In this document: piece by piece, positions 36,899 to 58,037 of the stretch | Position numbering within the stretch: the first letter of the stretch is position 1 | Layout: each line of letters starts with the position of its first letter | Origin: Sphaerisporangium album | GTDB lineage: Bacteria > Actinomycetota > Actinomycetes > Streptosporangiales > Streptosporangiaceae | Assembly: GCF_003323745.1 (NCBI RefSeq) | Contig: NZ_QOIL01000001.1 | Location: 434,001-498,000, forward strand | Reading direction: 5' to 3' | Length of the DNA stretch: 64,000 bases | Position numbers and translations under genes: made by a program | Notes under the pieces: generated by a model | What the model was told of the DNA's origin: nothing | Seen by the model: only the letters and a program-made list of their open reading frames with translations | Database searches by the model: none

Positions 36899-37908
36899 GC
36901 GAGGGCCTCCAGGACGGCCTGGCGGATGGCGGTGTCCTGGACCAGGACGTCGCGTTCGAGGTGGAGCGCCGTCGGCACCACGTCCGGCGCGGAGCAGACC
37001 ACGCTCACCGGCCGGGGAAGGGAGTCCCATAGGTGGCGGTGCAGGTGGTGGGCCACCTCGCCTCCCCAGGTGCCCCCGGCGGTGCTCTCCTCGGCGACGC
37101 AGACGTGCCGCGTCCCGCCGAGCAGCGGGAGCAGCGGCCCCGGGTCGAACGGGTACAGCCGGGCGGGCACGAGAAGCTGGCAGGTGATCTCGTCCTCCAG
37201 CAGCAGGGCGCGCATCGCGGACAGCGCGCGGTGCGCCACCCCGCCCGGCGCGATCAGGGTGCAGTCCGGCGGGCTCCCGTCGTCCAGCCGGACGCGGGCG
37301 GTGTACGGCGGCGGGCCGACGAGGTCGAAGACGAACAGGTCGTCCACCTCTCCGCCGCGGTACGTCCGCCGCGTGTAGAGGACCTTGTCCTCGAACAGCA
37401 GGCACGGCTCGCCGAGGGACAGCAGGTGGGGGAGCAGCTCGCGGGCGTCGTGGAACGGGCTCATCTCGAACACCGACAGCCCGGGGATGCCGATGAAGTG
37501 CTTCTGCAGGCTCTGGCTGTGCGTCGGGCCGTACCCCCGGCCGCCGCCCGTGGGGCAGCGCACCACCAGGGGGATCTCGACGCGCCTGCCGTACATCATG
37601 GTGGACTTGCTCGCGAAGTTGAGGAGCTGGTCGAACGCCAGCCCCGCGAAGTCGCCGAACATGATCTCGACGATCGCCTTGTCGCCGGCCAGGGCGAGGC
37701 CCGCGCCGACGCCGACGATGCCGCCCTCGCTCAGCGGCGTGGACCTCACGCGCGAGCCGTACCGCGTCGAGAGGCCCTTGGTGATCTTGAAGGCCCCGCC
37801 GTACGGGTCGACGATGTCCTCGCCGAGCACGTGGACGCTCGGGTCGTCCTCCATCACCTGGTGCAGCGCCCGGTTGAGGTTGTCGGAGATCCGCTCCGCC
37901 CGGCTCAC
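36895..37908 (-). CDS. 2-oxoacid dehydrogenase-like E1 subunit beta
   Basis: 337 aa. Transketolase-like pyrimidine-binding domain with LGEDIVDPYGGAFKITKGL, TPLSEGGIVGVGAGLAL and VVRCPTGGGRGYGPTHSQS, then the transketolase C-terminal domain. It pairs with E1-alpha to decarboxylate a 2-oxo acid with ThDP. The GTG at 37908 overlaps the E1-alpha stop as GTGA. It resembles both BkdB/AcoB-type E1-beta and the E1-like enzymes that feed two-carbon units to carrier proteins. Confidence 0.92.
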   Translation of the reverse strand: MSRAERISDNLNRALHQVMEDDPSVHVLGEDIVDPYGGAFKITKGLSTRYGSRVRSTPLSEGGIVGVGAGLALAGDKAIVEIMFGDFAGLAFDQLLNFASKSTMMYGRRVEIPLVVRCPTGGGRGYGPTHSQSLQKHFIGIPGLSVFEMSPFHDARELLPHLLSLGEPCLLFEDKVLYTRRTYRGGEVDDLFVFDLVGPPPYTARVRLDDGSPPDCTLIAPGGVAHRALSAMRALLLEDEITCQLLVPARLYPFDPGPLLPLLGGTRHVCVAEESTAGGTWGGEVAHHLHRHLWDSLPRPVSVVCSAPDVVPTALHLERDVLVQDTAIRQAVLEALA

Positions 37909-38831
37909 GCGCGCCCCCGGGTGACGGCGGGACGGGCCGCGACCTCGGCGGCGACCCGCGCGACCAGCTCGCGCTGGCGGGCGTCGATCCGGGCGAACCG
38001 CTCGGGGAACGCCTCGCCGTACGCGCGGTGCCAGCCGTTGAGCTCGGCCTGGAGTCGCTCCTGCTCGGGGCGGGCGTCGTCCCCCTTGCTGTGCGGGCCG
38101 ATCCTGCGGGTGACGAACTCGGCGACCAGCGGCGCGGAGGTCTGCCGGACGGCGGCGACCAGCGGGCCCATCTCGTCGCGGATGTGCGCGAGGTCGACGG
38201 TGGCGATCCGGTGGTGCCGTACGCCGAACGCCTCCGCGCGCGCGGCGATCGTGCCGGACATCTGCGCCGATGTCGGGGTGGACTGGGCGATGCCGTTGTT
38301 CTCCACGACGACGAGCAGCGGCGCCCGCCAGAGCTGCGCCATGTTCAGCGCCTCGTACACGGCGCCCTCGCCGAAGGTGCCGTCTCCGATGTAGGCGCAG
38401 GCCAGGGCGCCGGGAGTGGTCCGTTTCAGCCGCAGGGCGACCCCCACCGCGACGGGAAGGCTCTCTCCCTGCACGCCGGTGGACAGGAACCGCTCGTGGT
38501 AGATGTGCTGGCTGCCGCCGACGCCGCCGCACAGCGCCCCCTCGCGGCCCATGATCTCCGCGAGCAGCCCGTGCGGGTCCGCGTACCGGGCCAGGAAGTG
38601 CCCGTGGCCCCGGTGGTTGCTGAAGACGAAGTCCTCCTCGCGCAGCAGCGCGCTCAGCGCCACGGGGATGTGCTCCTGGCCGAGGCAGGTGTGCGTGGTC
38701 CCGTTGAGGGCGCCCTGCTCGAACAGCTTCAGCAGCGTCAGCTCGAAGTGGCGGATGAGCAGCAGCCGTTCGAGGTCCTCGTCGCCGATCTTGGCCACAG
38801 GCGGCCGGTGTGCCCGCGCGGTGTCGATCAC
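37905..38831 (-). CDS. 2-oxoacid dehydrogenase-like E1 subunit alpha
   Basis: 308 aa. ThDP motif starts GDG at 149-151 and ends NN at 178-179. Also CGGVGGSQHIYHERFLSTG, like the substrate/phospho-loop region of PDH and acetoin dehydrogenase. The phosphorylation loop region (GPHSKGDDAR) is short. The GTG at 38831 overlaps the stop of the GT4 gene. Alone it cannot be told whether the substrate is pyruvate, a branched-chain oxoacid or a ketose phosphate. Confidence 0.92.
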   Translation of the reverse strand: MIDTARAHRPPVAKIGDEDLERLLLIRHFELTLLKLFEQGALNGTTHTCLGQEHIPVALSALLREEDFVFSNHRGHGHFLARYADPHGLLAEIMGREGALCGGVGGSQHIYHERFLSTGVQGESLPVAVGVALRLKRTTPGALACAYIGDGTFGEGAVYEALNMAQLWRAPLLVVVENNGIAQSTPTSAQMSGTIAARAEAFGVRHHRIATVDLAHIRDEMGPLVAAVRQTSAPLVAEFVTRRIGPHSKGDDARPEQERLQAELNGWHRAYGEAFPERFARIDARQRELVARVAAEVAARPAVTRGRA

Positions 38832-40135
38832 GGTGAGGGGGCTCCTTGGTCGGGGACGGTTCCGGACGTCGGCCGGGCGGCGGCGCGGGCCGCGAGCAGG
38901 GCGGCCACCGCCGCCCGCCGCTCGGGGGTGAGCGCCTTGGCCTGGGGCCGGGCGGTGACGGGGGGCGGCCCGGCGGGCGCCAGGCCGCTCAGGTAGCGCT
39001 CGAACGCCCGCTCGTCCAGCGAGGCGACGAAGGACGCGGCGGCGTCCCGCGACCGTTCGCCGAGCTCGTGACGATGGGCGGGGTCGGCGAGCAGGCGGTC
39101 GAGCGCCGCCAGCCACGGCCCTGCGTCCTGCTGGGGGACGACCGGCACCGGGCGCGCGTGCGCCCCGGCCTCGTACGCCGTGATGCGCCGCACCGGCAGC
39201 AGGTACGGCACCCCGAGCTTGGCCTCCGACAGCCCGCCGACGTCCGAGGCCAGCACGGGGATGCCGCGCAGCATCGCCTCCACGCACGTGTACCCGAACG
39301 TCTCGTCCCACAGGGACGGCATGACGAGCACGCCCGTCCTGGCGAGGATCGTGCCGATGTCGTCGGAGGGCTCGACCAGCGTGACGTTGGGCCGGGCGCG
39401 CAGCGCGGCCAGGTCGTCCTCGGTGGCGCCCCAGGTGGGCACGGCGAGGAACGGGACGCCGGGACGGGCGTCGGCCAGCGCCAGGAAGACGGGCAGGCCC
39501 TTGTACGCGCACGGGTTGACCATGGTGACCGCGCCCCCGCCTGAGGGCGTGAACGGGCCCTCGCCGTAGACCTGAGGGTGGATCACCTCCGACTCCACCG
39601 GCCCCCACCTGCGCAGGTGCTCCTGGGCCGCGCGGCTGACCGAGACGACCCCCGCCGCGGCCCCGACCAGGCGGGTCCCGGCGGCGCTCGGGTAGAAGGC
39701 CCCGGGGCCGAACGGAAGCTGCTGCAAGGTGTGCGCCAGGTAGACCACCCGGCCGGGCGTCGCCCGCGAGGCCGCCCCGAGCATGATCAGGCCCGGGTCG
39801 TCGGACGGCACGAGCGTCCAGGTGGGGCCGAGGGCCGCGGCCACCTCGCCGACCGTCCTCGCCAGCCGCGAGGGCTCGACGACGGCGTGCGCCACCACGC
39901 CCCGGTACTCGTAGACCACCGTGTCGCCGGTCGCCGAGCGGACCTCCGCGCCGAGATCCCTCAGGTAGGACAGGTGCCGCTCCGGCGACGTGCGGCGCAG
40001 CGCGCCGGAGAGCGGGGCGACGACGTGGCAGTCGTGACCCCGGGCGGCGAGCTGCTCCATCAGGATGCGGTTGGACTTGTTGGCCCCGCCGTGGGACGGC
40101 AGGTGGAACATGTTCTGGGCGAGCAGGATCCGCAT
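38828..40135 (-). CDS. GT-B glycosyltransferase, GT4 type
   Basis: 435 aa. N-terminal Rossmann lobe MRILLAQNMFHLPSHGGANK, and donor-site motif with MPSLWDETFGYTCVEAMLRG (the E-x7-E type region), then IPVLASDVGG. It transfers a sugar from an NDP donor to an unknown acceptor. The C-terminus has an extra tail ending in a basic amphipathic helix (LTPERRAAVAALLAARAAAR), like the N-termini of the NRPS proteins in this cluster. ATG 40135 is used; GTG 40138 overlaps the previous stop equally well. Confidence 0.88.
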   Translation of the reverse strand: MRILLAQNMFHLPSHGGANKSNRILMEQLAARGHDCHVVAPLSGALRRTSPERHLSYLRDLGAEVRSATGDTVVYEYRGVVAHAVVEPSRLARTVGEVAAALGPTWTLVPSDDPGLIMLGAASRATPGRVVYLAHTLQQLPFGPGAFYPSAAGTRLVGAAAGVVSVSRAAQEHLRRWGPVESEVIHPQVYGEGPFTPSGGGAVTMVNPCAYKGLPVFLALADARPGVPFLAVPTWGATEDDLAALRARPNVTLVEPSDDIGTILARTGVLVMPSLWDETFGYTCVEAMLRGIPVLASDVGGLSEAKLGVPYLLPVRRITAYEAGAHARPVPVVPQQDAGPWLAALDRLLADPAHRHELGERSRDAAASFVASLDERAFERYLSGLAPAGPPPVTARPQAKALTPERRAAVAALLAARAAARPTSGTVPDQGAPSP

Positions 40136-41427
40136 CACGGCCCCTGCCGCGCGAGCCGCCCGCGCAGCCGGTCGGCGATCATCCGCCGCTGTTCGGCGGA
40201 CAGGTGGTCGAGCCGGCGGCGTATCCCGTCGGCCGGGGACTCGGCGGCGGGCTCGTCCGGCAGCGCGGCGATCAGCGAGGCCGCCGCGCCGAGCCCGCCG
40301 GCCGGGGTCCTGTCCTGCGGCGGGAGGACCGTGCCCCGTTCGAGCGCCCTGGCGAGCAGCGCGCGGACCTCCTCGGGCGTCCAGCGCCGCGCGGGCAGCC
40401 AGGACGCCAGCCCGTGGCGTTCGAGACGTTCGGCGTTGTCCGGCCGGTCGACCCCGTGGGCGAGGATGACCTGCGGCGTTCCGGCCAGCAGCGCGCGGCT
40501 CAGCGTGCCGATGCCGCCGTGGTGCACGATGGCCGCGACCCGGGGCATGACGGCACGGAAGGAAAGGCGGGGGTGCCAGCTCACGCCCGGGGGCAGCGGG
40601 TCGGGTACCAGGTCGTGGTGGCGGACGACGAGCAGCACGGGACGCCCCGACAGCCGGGCGCCCTCGACGGCGGCGTCGTAGAACTCGCGGTGCAGCATCC
40701 GCCCGGTCCCGCCCGTGACCAGCACCGGCCGCACCGGGCCGTCCAGGACGGCGGCCGCCTCCGGGGGGAGCGCCTGGTCCTCGTCGTCGGGGAGGGGGAA
40801 GCCGGTGAGCCGCACGTGCGCGGGGGAACGCGCGCCCGCCCGGTCGAACCACCCGGGCCACAGGCCGAGTTCGAGCCGGGGCGCGGCGGACCGGTCGTCC
40901 CAGCCGGAGACCGGGCCGAGGCCGACCTCCGCCCGCACGCGGGTCAGGCCGTCCGCGAGCAGGTGCCGGTAGGCGTGCATCGCGGCCCGGGTCGCCATGA
41001 CCTGGATCGGCGCCACGGCGACCCACGCCGCGGGGGCGCCGAGCGCCTCGGCGGCGAAGAGCACCGACAGCGCCGAGGTGTGCCGCCCGACGAGCACCGT
41101 CTCGCCCGGCCGGTGCCGCTCGGCCAGGGCACGGAACTCCAGGACCATCTGCTCGTACAGGCCGTTGCGCTCGTAGAACTCCGGCCAGCCGAGGCCGTCC
41201 AGCAGGTCGGGGGTGTCGCTCAGCGTCCGCTCGAACTGCGCCTGGGAGTCGATGGCGACGAAGTCCAGACCGGCGCGCGCGGCCCGCTCGCGGTAGTGGG
41301 CGTGCGTGAGGAGCGTCACCGGGTGGCCGCCGGCGCGCAGCTCTTGTCCGAGCCGGACGAACGGCAGCACGTCGCCGTCGGTGCCGTGGGTCACCAGCAG
41401 CATCGTGGAAGCCGGGGCGGTGGCCAT
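40135..41427 (-). CDS. GT1-family (UGT-like) glycosyltransferase
   Basis: 430 aa. N-terminal LLVTHGTDGDVLPFVRLGQ and the donor-site motif VHHGGIGTLSRALLAGTP with the invariant HHGG, as in macrolide and glycopeptide glycosyltransferases. The acceptor is probably the peptide or its acyl chain (inferred from context). It too ends in a basic helix LSAEQRRMIADRLRGRLARQ. It lies 6 bp after the carrier gene. No sugar-nucleotide biosynthesis genes are in the window, so common NDP-sugars are likely donors. Confidence 0.88.
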   Translation of the reverse strand: MATAPASTMLLVTHGTDGDVLPFVRLGQELRAGGHPVTLLTHAHYRERAARAGLDFVAIDSQAQFERTLSDTPDLLDGLGWPEFYERNGLYEQMVLEFRALAERHRPGETVLVGRHTSALSVLFAAEALGAPAAWVAVAPIQVMATRAAMHAYRHLLADGLTRVRAEVGLGPVSGWDDRSAAPRLELGLWPGWFDRAGARSPAHVRLTGFPLPDDEDQALPPEAAAVLDGPVRPVLVTGGTGRMLHREFYDAAVEGARLSGRPVLLVVRHHDLVPDPLPPGVSWHPRLSFRAVMPRVAAIVHHGGIGTLSRALLAGTPQVILAHGVDRPDNAERLERHGLASWLPARRWTPEEVRALLARALERGTVLPPQDRTPAGGLGAAASLIAALPDEPAAESPADGIRRRLDHLSAEQRRMIADRLRGRLARQGP

Positions 41428-41433
41428 GCGGCG

Positions 41434-41769
41434 TCAGTCTTCCTCGGCGAAGAGGGCGAGCACGTCCTCGTCCGACATGCCGTCCAGCTCGGCCATGAGC
41501 GCGGCGATCTCGGTGTCGTCGGCGGCCTCCAGGCGTCCGTGGTCGATGGCCTTGGCGGCCTCGGCGACGGTGAAGTCGCCCCCGAACAGCCGGTCGATCG
41601 GAAGCTCGACCCCGTAGGTCTCCTGCACGCGGGCGAGGAACCTCACCATCGTCAGCGACTGACCGCCCAGCTCGAAGAAGTCGTCGTCCACCGAGCCGGG
41701 CGTGACGCCCAGCAGCTCGGCCCACATCGCGGCGACCGCGGTCTCCGTGAGTGTCACCCGGCCCTCCAC
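41434..41769 (-). CDS. Free-standing peptidyl/acyl carrier protein
   Basis: 111 aa. A four-helix carrier domain with the phosphopantetheine Ser38 in FFELGGQSL. An acidic C-terminal tail (MSDEDVLALFAEED) resembles the tail of NRPS 1. The GTG start has GAGG six bases upstream. It is first gene of the seven-gene minus-strand operon, next to the divergent promoter. It most likely carries the starter acyl group produced by the E1/E2 proteins, or an amino acid for glycosylation. Confidence 0.92.
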   Translation of the reverse strand: MEGRVTLTETAVAAMWAELLGVTPGSVDDDFFELGGQSLTMVRFLARVQETYGVELPIDRLFGGDFTVAEAAKAIDHGRLEAADDTEIAALMAELDGMSDEDVLALFAEED

Positions 41770-41846
41770 ATGATGCCTCGGCTTGTTCCGGACCTGCCCG
41801 GCAGGAGCGCATGCGTCGTCGGCGCGTCCGGCACAGGGGGTCGTGA

Positions 41847-41869
41847 GGGAGCGCTGCTGGAGCGCTCCC
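41847..41869. promoter_or_regulatory. CebR-like inverted repeat in the divergent NRPS promoter
   Basis: GGGAGCGCT (41847-41855) and AGCGCTCCC (41861-41869) are perfect inverted 9-bp arms separated by five bases, so the repeat is wider than the 14-bp box. The right half also forms an 11/14 match to the CebR palindrome at 41857-41870. It lies 78 bp upstream of the carrier-protein start and 273 bp upstream of NRPS 1. Binding by CebR is inferred. Confidence 0.6.
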
Positions 41870-42080
41870 GAACCTTAGGGACGTGAGCGAAACAGTGTCA
41901 AGAACTATTATCTTTACAGATATAACGGACATATGGTTGACCACGGAATATGGTGGGCGGAAACGCCGAGTCTTGTGAAACATTCAGGACATCTTGACGC
42001 CGCGAGGCGGCAATCCCTAGCCTGACGGTCCGTCGGAGCGTTCCCGCCATGCCTTATCTGCTGCTCGCTTTGAACGCACG

Positions 42081-42107
42081 CTTGTCAAAGTGGACAAGAC
42101 GGACAAG
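42081..42107. promoter_or_regulatory. Candidate operator upstream of NRPS 1
   Basis: CTTGTC (42081-42086) is exactly inverted as GACAAG (42093-42098), and GACAAG recurs directly at 42102-42107. The site lies about 35 bp before the NRPS 1 start, in the promoter/leader. The regulator is unknown. Confidence 0.45.
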
Positions 42108-42142
42108 AGCCCTTTTATCCGCCTAGTCCGGCAGAGGTAATC

Positions 42143-54617
<12,475 letters not shown>

Positions 54618-54618
<1 letters not shown>

Positions 54619-54647
54619 GGCCCGCCCCCTCGCCGGGGAACGGGCCT
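54618..54647. terminator. Short hairpin between NRPS 2 and cebR
   Basis: AGGCCCG (54618-54624) pairs with CGGGCCT (54641-54647) in the 56-bp convergent spacer. It may terminate both transcripts. Confidence 0.5.
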
Positions 54648-54674
54648 CAGGGCGTTCGGGCCGCGGCGCGGCTC

Positions 54675-55694
54675 TCAGGCCGAGCCGCGCTCGACCAGAT
54701 GCGTGTCGAGGATCACGACCGGCTGCTCCAGCCGCTCGCCGTTGATGCGCGCGACCAGCAACTGCGCCATCTGCCGCCCCATGTCCTCGGTGGGCTGGTG
54801 CACGCTGGTCAGCGGCGGGACGGTCTGCGCCGCGATGGCCGAGTCGTCGAAGCCGATCACCGCGACGTCGTCCGGGATCGCCCTGCCGTGCTCCTTCAGC
54901 ACCCGCATCGCGCCGATCGCCATGGCGTCGGAGGCGGCGAACACAGCGTCCAGCGTGGGGTGCTGCTCCAGCAGCCGCTCCATCGCGTTCACGCCGCTGG
55001 GCTCCAGGAAGTCACCGTAGGCGACCAGCTCGGGCATGCCCGTGGCCAGCAGCGCGTCGCGGTAGCCCGCGAGGCGGTCGACGCCCACGCCCATGTCCTG
55101 CGTGCCGGCGATGGTGGCGATGCGCCGCCGTCCCTTGCCGAGCAGGTACTTGACCGCCTGCCGGGCGCCCGCCCGGTTGTCCACGTCGACGTAGCTGTAC
55201 GGGGTGAACCCGACCGGCCGGCCGCCGAGGACGGTGGGCACGCCCATCTCCTCCAGCCGGCCCGGCAGCGGGTCCGCCCCGTGCAGCGAGATCAGCAGCA
55301 CGCCGTCGACGTGCTGGCCGGTCAGATACAGCTCCAGCCGGTCGTGCTGGTTGCGCGACTGGGCCATGGTGAGGATGAGCTGGAGCCCGGTCTCCGACAG
55401 CGCCGAGCCGATGCCGCGGATGATGCCCGCGAAGAAGGGCTCGTCGAAGATGCGGTGCTCCGACTCCGACACGACCAGGGCGATCGTGTCGGTGCGCCTG
55501 GTGACCAGGGTGCGCGCCGCCCGGTTGGGCACGTAGCCGAGTTCGTCGATGGCCTGTTGCACGGCTTCGCGCGCCTTCTCGCTGACCTTCGGCGAGCCGT
55601 TGATGACGCGCGAGACCGTGCCGCGGCCGACCCCGGCGCGAGCGGCGACGGCCTCTAGGGTCGGTCGCGCTCCCGAGCGGCGGTCCCCGTTCAT
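54675..55694 (-). CDS. cebR: LacI-family repressor, CebR
   Basis: 339 aa. N-terminal LacI helix-turn-helix (LEAVAARAGVGRGTVSRVIN) with hinge region NRAARTLVTRRT, then a periplasmic-binding-like effector domain (about 70-335). It lies directly downstream of the beta-glucosidase and ceb transporter genes. The window has four perfect TGGGAGCGCTCCCA boxes, the CebR target. Inferred: cellobiose or cellotriose relieves repression. Possible extra targets are the epimerase and the NRPS cluster. Confidence 0.9.
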   Translation of the reverse strand: MNGDRRSGARPTLEAVAARAGVGRGTVSRVINGSPKVSEKAREAVQQAIDELGYVPNRAARTLVTRRTDTIALVVSESEHRIFDEPFFAGIIRGIGSALSETGLQLILTMAQSRNQHDRLELYLTGQHVDGVLLISLHGADPLPGRLEEMGVPTVLGGRPVGFTPYSYVDVDNRAGARQAVKYLLGKGRRRIATIAGTQDMGVGVDRLAGYRDALLATGMPELVAYGDFLEPSGVNAMERLLEQHPTLDAVFAASDAMAIGAMRVLKEHGRAIPDDVAVIGFDDSAIAAQTVPPLTSVHQPTEDMGRQMAQLLVARINGERLEQPVVILDTHLVERGSA

Positions 55695-55722
55695 GGAAAG
55701 TGCCCCCTCCTGACGTTAGGGC

Positions 55723-57156
55723 CTATTCTGCCGGACCGCGAAGACCGCCTCGGCGGATCGTGCCGGCGTACCAGTGCGCGCTCGCCTTCGGTGTCCTGCG
55801 CTGGGTCGCGTAGTCGACGTACACGAGGCCGAAGCGCTTGCCGTACCCCCAGGCCCACTCGAAGTTGTCCATCAGAGACCAGGCGAAGTACCCCCTCAAT
55901 GGCACTCCGGCCTCGATCGCGGCGTGGCACGCGCGCAGGTGGGCGTCGATGTAGGCCAGCCGCTCCTGGTCGTCGATCTCGCCGCCGTCGACGACGTCGT
56001 CGAACGCCGCGCCGTTCTCCGAGATGATCAGCGGGATGCCCGGGTAGTCGGTGGCGACCCGCTGGAGCACCTCGTACAGGCCGAGGTCGTCGATCTCCCA
56101 GCCCATCGAGGTGACCGGGCGGCCGCCGTTGACGAAGGACACGTGCTCGCTGCCCGGCCACGGCGACCCGGCGCCGGTCGGCGCGGCGGCGGCGGACGAG
56201 GAGCCGCCCGGGGCGCCCGACACGGTGAACCTGCTGTAGTAGTTCACCATCAGCGTGTCGAACGGGGTGGAGATGGTCTCCATGTCGCCGTCCCGGATGA
56301 AGTCGATCTCGGTGACGGCGGACAGGTCGGCCAGGACGTCCTCGGGGTAGGAGCCCTTCAGCAGCGCGTCGAGGAAGAAGCGGTTCTGCAGGCCGTCGAT
56401 GCGCCGGGCGGCCTCCACGTCGGCGGGGTCGTCGGTGGCGGGGGTCACCGCGTACAGGTTGACCGAGCCGCCGATGCGCGCCCCCGCGTCCTGGGCGCGC
56501 AGGGCCTGCACCGCCAGGCCGTGGGCCAGGTTGAGGTGGTGGGCGGCCCTGATGGACGCGGCCGGGTCGCGCCGCCCGGGGGCGTGCTCGCCGGACGCGT
56601 AGCCGAGGAAGGCGGCGCACCACGGCTCGTTCACCGTGCTCCAGTTGCGCACGCGGTCGCCGAGGGCCTGGTGGACGCACGCGGCGAAGTCGGCGAAGCG
56701 CTTGGCGGTGTCCCGGGCCGGCCAGCCGCCGGCGTCCTCCAGGGCCTGCGGCAGGTCCCAGTGGTACAGGGTCAGGTACGGGTCGATGCCGTGCGCGAGC
56801 AGCTCGTCGGCCAGCCGCCGGTAGAAGTCGAGCCCGGCCTGGTTCACCTCGCCCGCGCCGTCGGGCATGATCCTCGGCCAGGACACCGAGAACCGGTAGG
56901 CGGTGAGGCCGAGCTCGGCCATCATCGCCACGTCGTCGCGGTAGCGGTGGTAGTGGTCGATGGCGACGTCGGCGTTCTCGCCGTTGAGCACGCGCCCGGG
57001 GCGCCGGACGAACGTGTCCCAGATGGAGGTGCCGCGCCCGTCGGTGGTGGTCGCCCCCTCGATCTGGTAGGCGGAGGTGGCCGCCCCCCAGACGAAGCCG
57101 GGGGGGAACGCCAGGGTGGGGGCCTCGGTGCCGGGTTGAGTCTCCTGCGTGGTCAC
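55723..57156 (-). CDS. bglC: GH1 beta-glucosidase
   Basis: 477 aa cytoplasmic family 1 glycosidase that cleaves imported cellobiose/cello-oligosaccharides to glucose. Acid/base Glu177 in TVNEPW and nucleophile Glu380 in ISENGAA; also FVWGAATSAYQIEGA at the N-terminus and GYFAWSLMDNFEWAWGYGKRFGL near the end. No signal peptide. An Ala/Gly/Ser-rich loop (about 314-335) is less conserved. The GTG at 57156 overlaps the cebG stop. It lies 28 bp before cebR. Confidence 0.95.
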   Translation of the reverse strand: MTTQETQPGTEAPTLAFPPGFVWGAATSAYQIEGATTTDGRGTSIWDTFVRRPGRVLNGENADVAIDHYHRYRDDVAMMAELGLTAYRFSVSWPRIMPDGAGEVNQAGLDFYRRLADELLAHGIDPYLTLYHWDLPQALEDAGGWPARDTAKRFADFAACVHQALGDRVRNWSTVNEPWCAAFLGYASGEHAPGRRDPAASIRAAHHLNLAHGLAVQALRAQDAGARIGGSVNLYAVTPATDDPADVEAARRIDGLQNRFFLDALLKGSYPEDVLADLSAVTEIDFIRDGDMETISTPFDTLMVNYYSRFTVSGAPGGSSSAAAAPTGAGSPWPGSEHVSFVNGGRPVTSMGWEIDDLGLYEVLQRVATDYPGIPLIISENGAAFDDVVDGGEIDDQERLAYIDAHLRACHAAIEAGVPLRGYFAWSLMDNFEWAWGYGKRFGLVYVDYATQRRTPKASAHWYAGTIRRGGLRGPAE

Positions 57157-58037
57157 GCCTTGACCGCACCTTCCATGAGTCCGCCGACGATCTGTCGGCC
57201 GAACGCGACGAAAACGACGATGAGCGGGAGTACTGACAGGGCCGTGCCGGTGAAGATGAGCACGTAGTCGGTGGTATGGGCCGCGGTGAGGAAGCTGATC
57301 GAGACCTGCACGGTGGGGTTCTCCGGCGTCAGGACGATCAGGGGCCACATGAACTCGTTCCAGTTGAGCATGAACGTCTGCAGCGCCAGGACCGCCATGC
57401 CCGGCCGTACGGCGGGCAGGATCACGTTCCACCAGATCCGCAGCGTGGACGCGCCGTCCACCCGGGCCGCCTCGACCAGCTCCTCGGGCACGGCCTGCTG
57501 GGTGTACTGCGTCATCATGAACACGCCGAAGCCGTTGAGCAGGTACGGCAGGATCACCGCCTTGAGCGAGCCGACCCAGCCGAGGTTCACCATCAGCTGG
57601 TAGAGCGGCACGATGCCCATCTGCTGGAGCGGCACCATCATGGTGAGCAGGATCGACCCGAGCAACAGGTTGCGCCCGCGGAAGTGCAGCCGCGCGAAGG
57701 CGAAGCCGGCGAACGTCGAGATGATCACGACGGAGACGGTCACCGTGGAGGTGACGATCAGCGAGTTGAGCAGGCCGGTGAGGAAGTGCGCGTCCTCGGT
57801 GGCCAGCACCCGCTGGATGTTCTCGCCGAGATTGCCGCCCGGCAGCAGCGGCGGCGGCACGTCCACGGCGTCGGAGTTGGTCCGTGAGGCGATGATGATC
57901 ATCCAGTAGATCGGGAAGATCGACAGGATGAGCGTGAAGCCGAGGGCGACCTTGGTGAGGGGCGTGGCGCGGAAGGGGTCGCGCCGGTCGCGCCCCCTCA
58001 CCGCGTGCGCAGGCCCGGCCTGCGTGAGCGCGGTCAC
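57153..58037 (-). CDS. cebG: Cellobiose ABC transporter permease CebG
   Basis: 294 aa, six transmembrane helices, MalG-type inner membrane component. The EAA loop for the ATPase is EELVEAARVDGASTLRIWW. No ATPase is encoded here; in streptomycetes a shared MsiK ATPase serves such carriers. GTG 58037 overlaps the cebF stop. Confidence 0.93.
   Translation of the reverse strand: MTALTQAGPAHAVRGRDRRDPFRATPLTKVALGFTLILSIFPIYWMIIIASRTNSDAVDVPPPLLPGGNLGENIQRVLATEDAHFLTGLLNSLIVTSTVTVSVVIISTFAGFAFARLHFRGRNLLLGSILLTMMVPLQQMGIVPLYQLMVNLGWVGSLKAVILPYLLNGFGVFMMTQYTQQAVPEELVEAARVDGASTLRIWWNVILPAVRPGMAVLALQTFMLNWNEFMWPLIVLTPENPTVQVSISFLTAAHTTDYVLIFTGTALSVLPLIVVFVAFGRQIVGGLMEGAVKA

Larger units (their letters stand above)
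41770..42142. other. Divergent promoter region of the NRPS cluster
   Basis: 373 bp. It holds the CebR-like repeat (41847), an AT-rich core (about 41898-41940) unlike the rest of the window, and a CTTGTC/GACAAG site near NRPS 1. No gene was seen. Confidence 0.6.
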
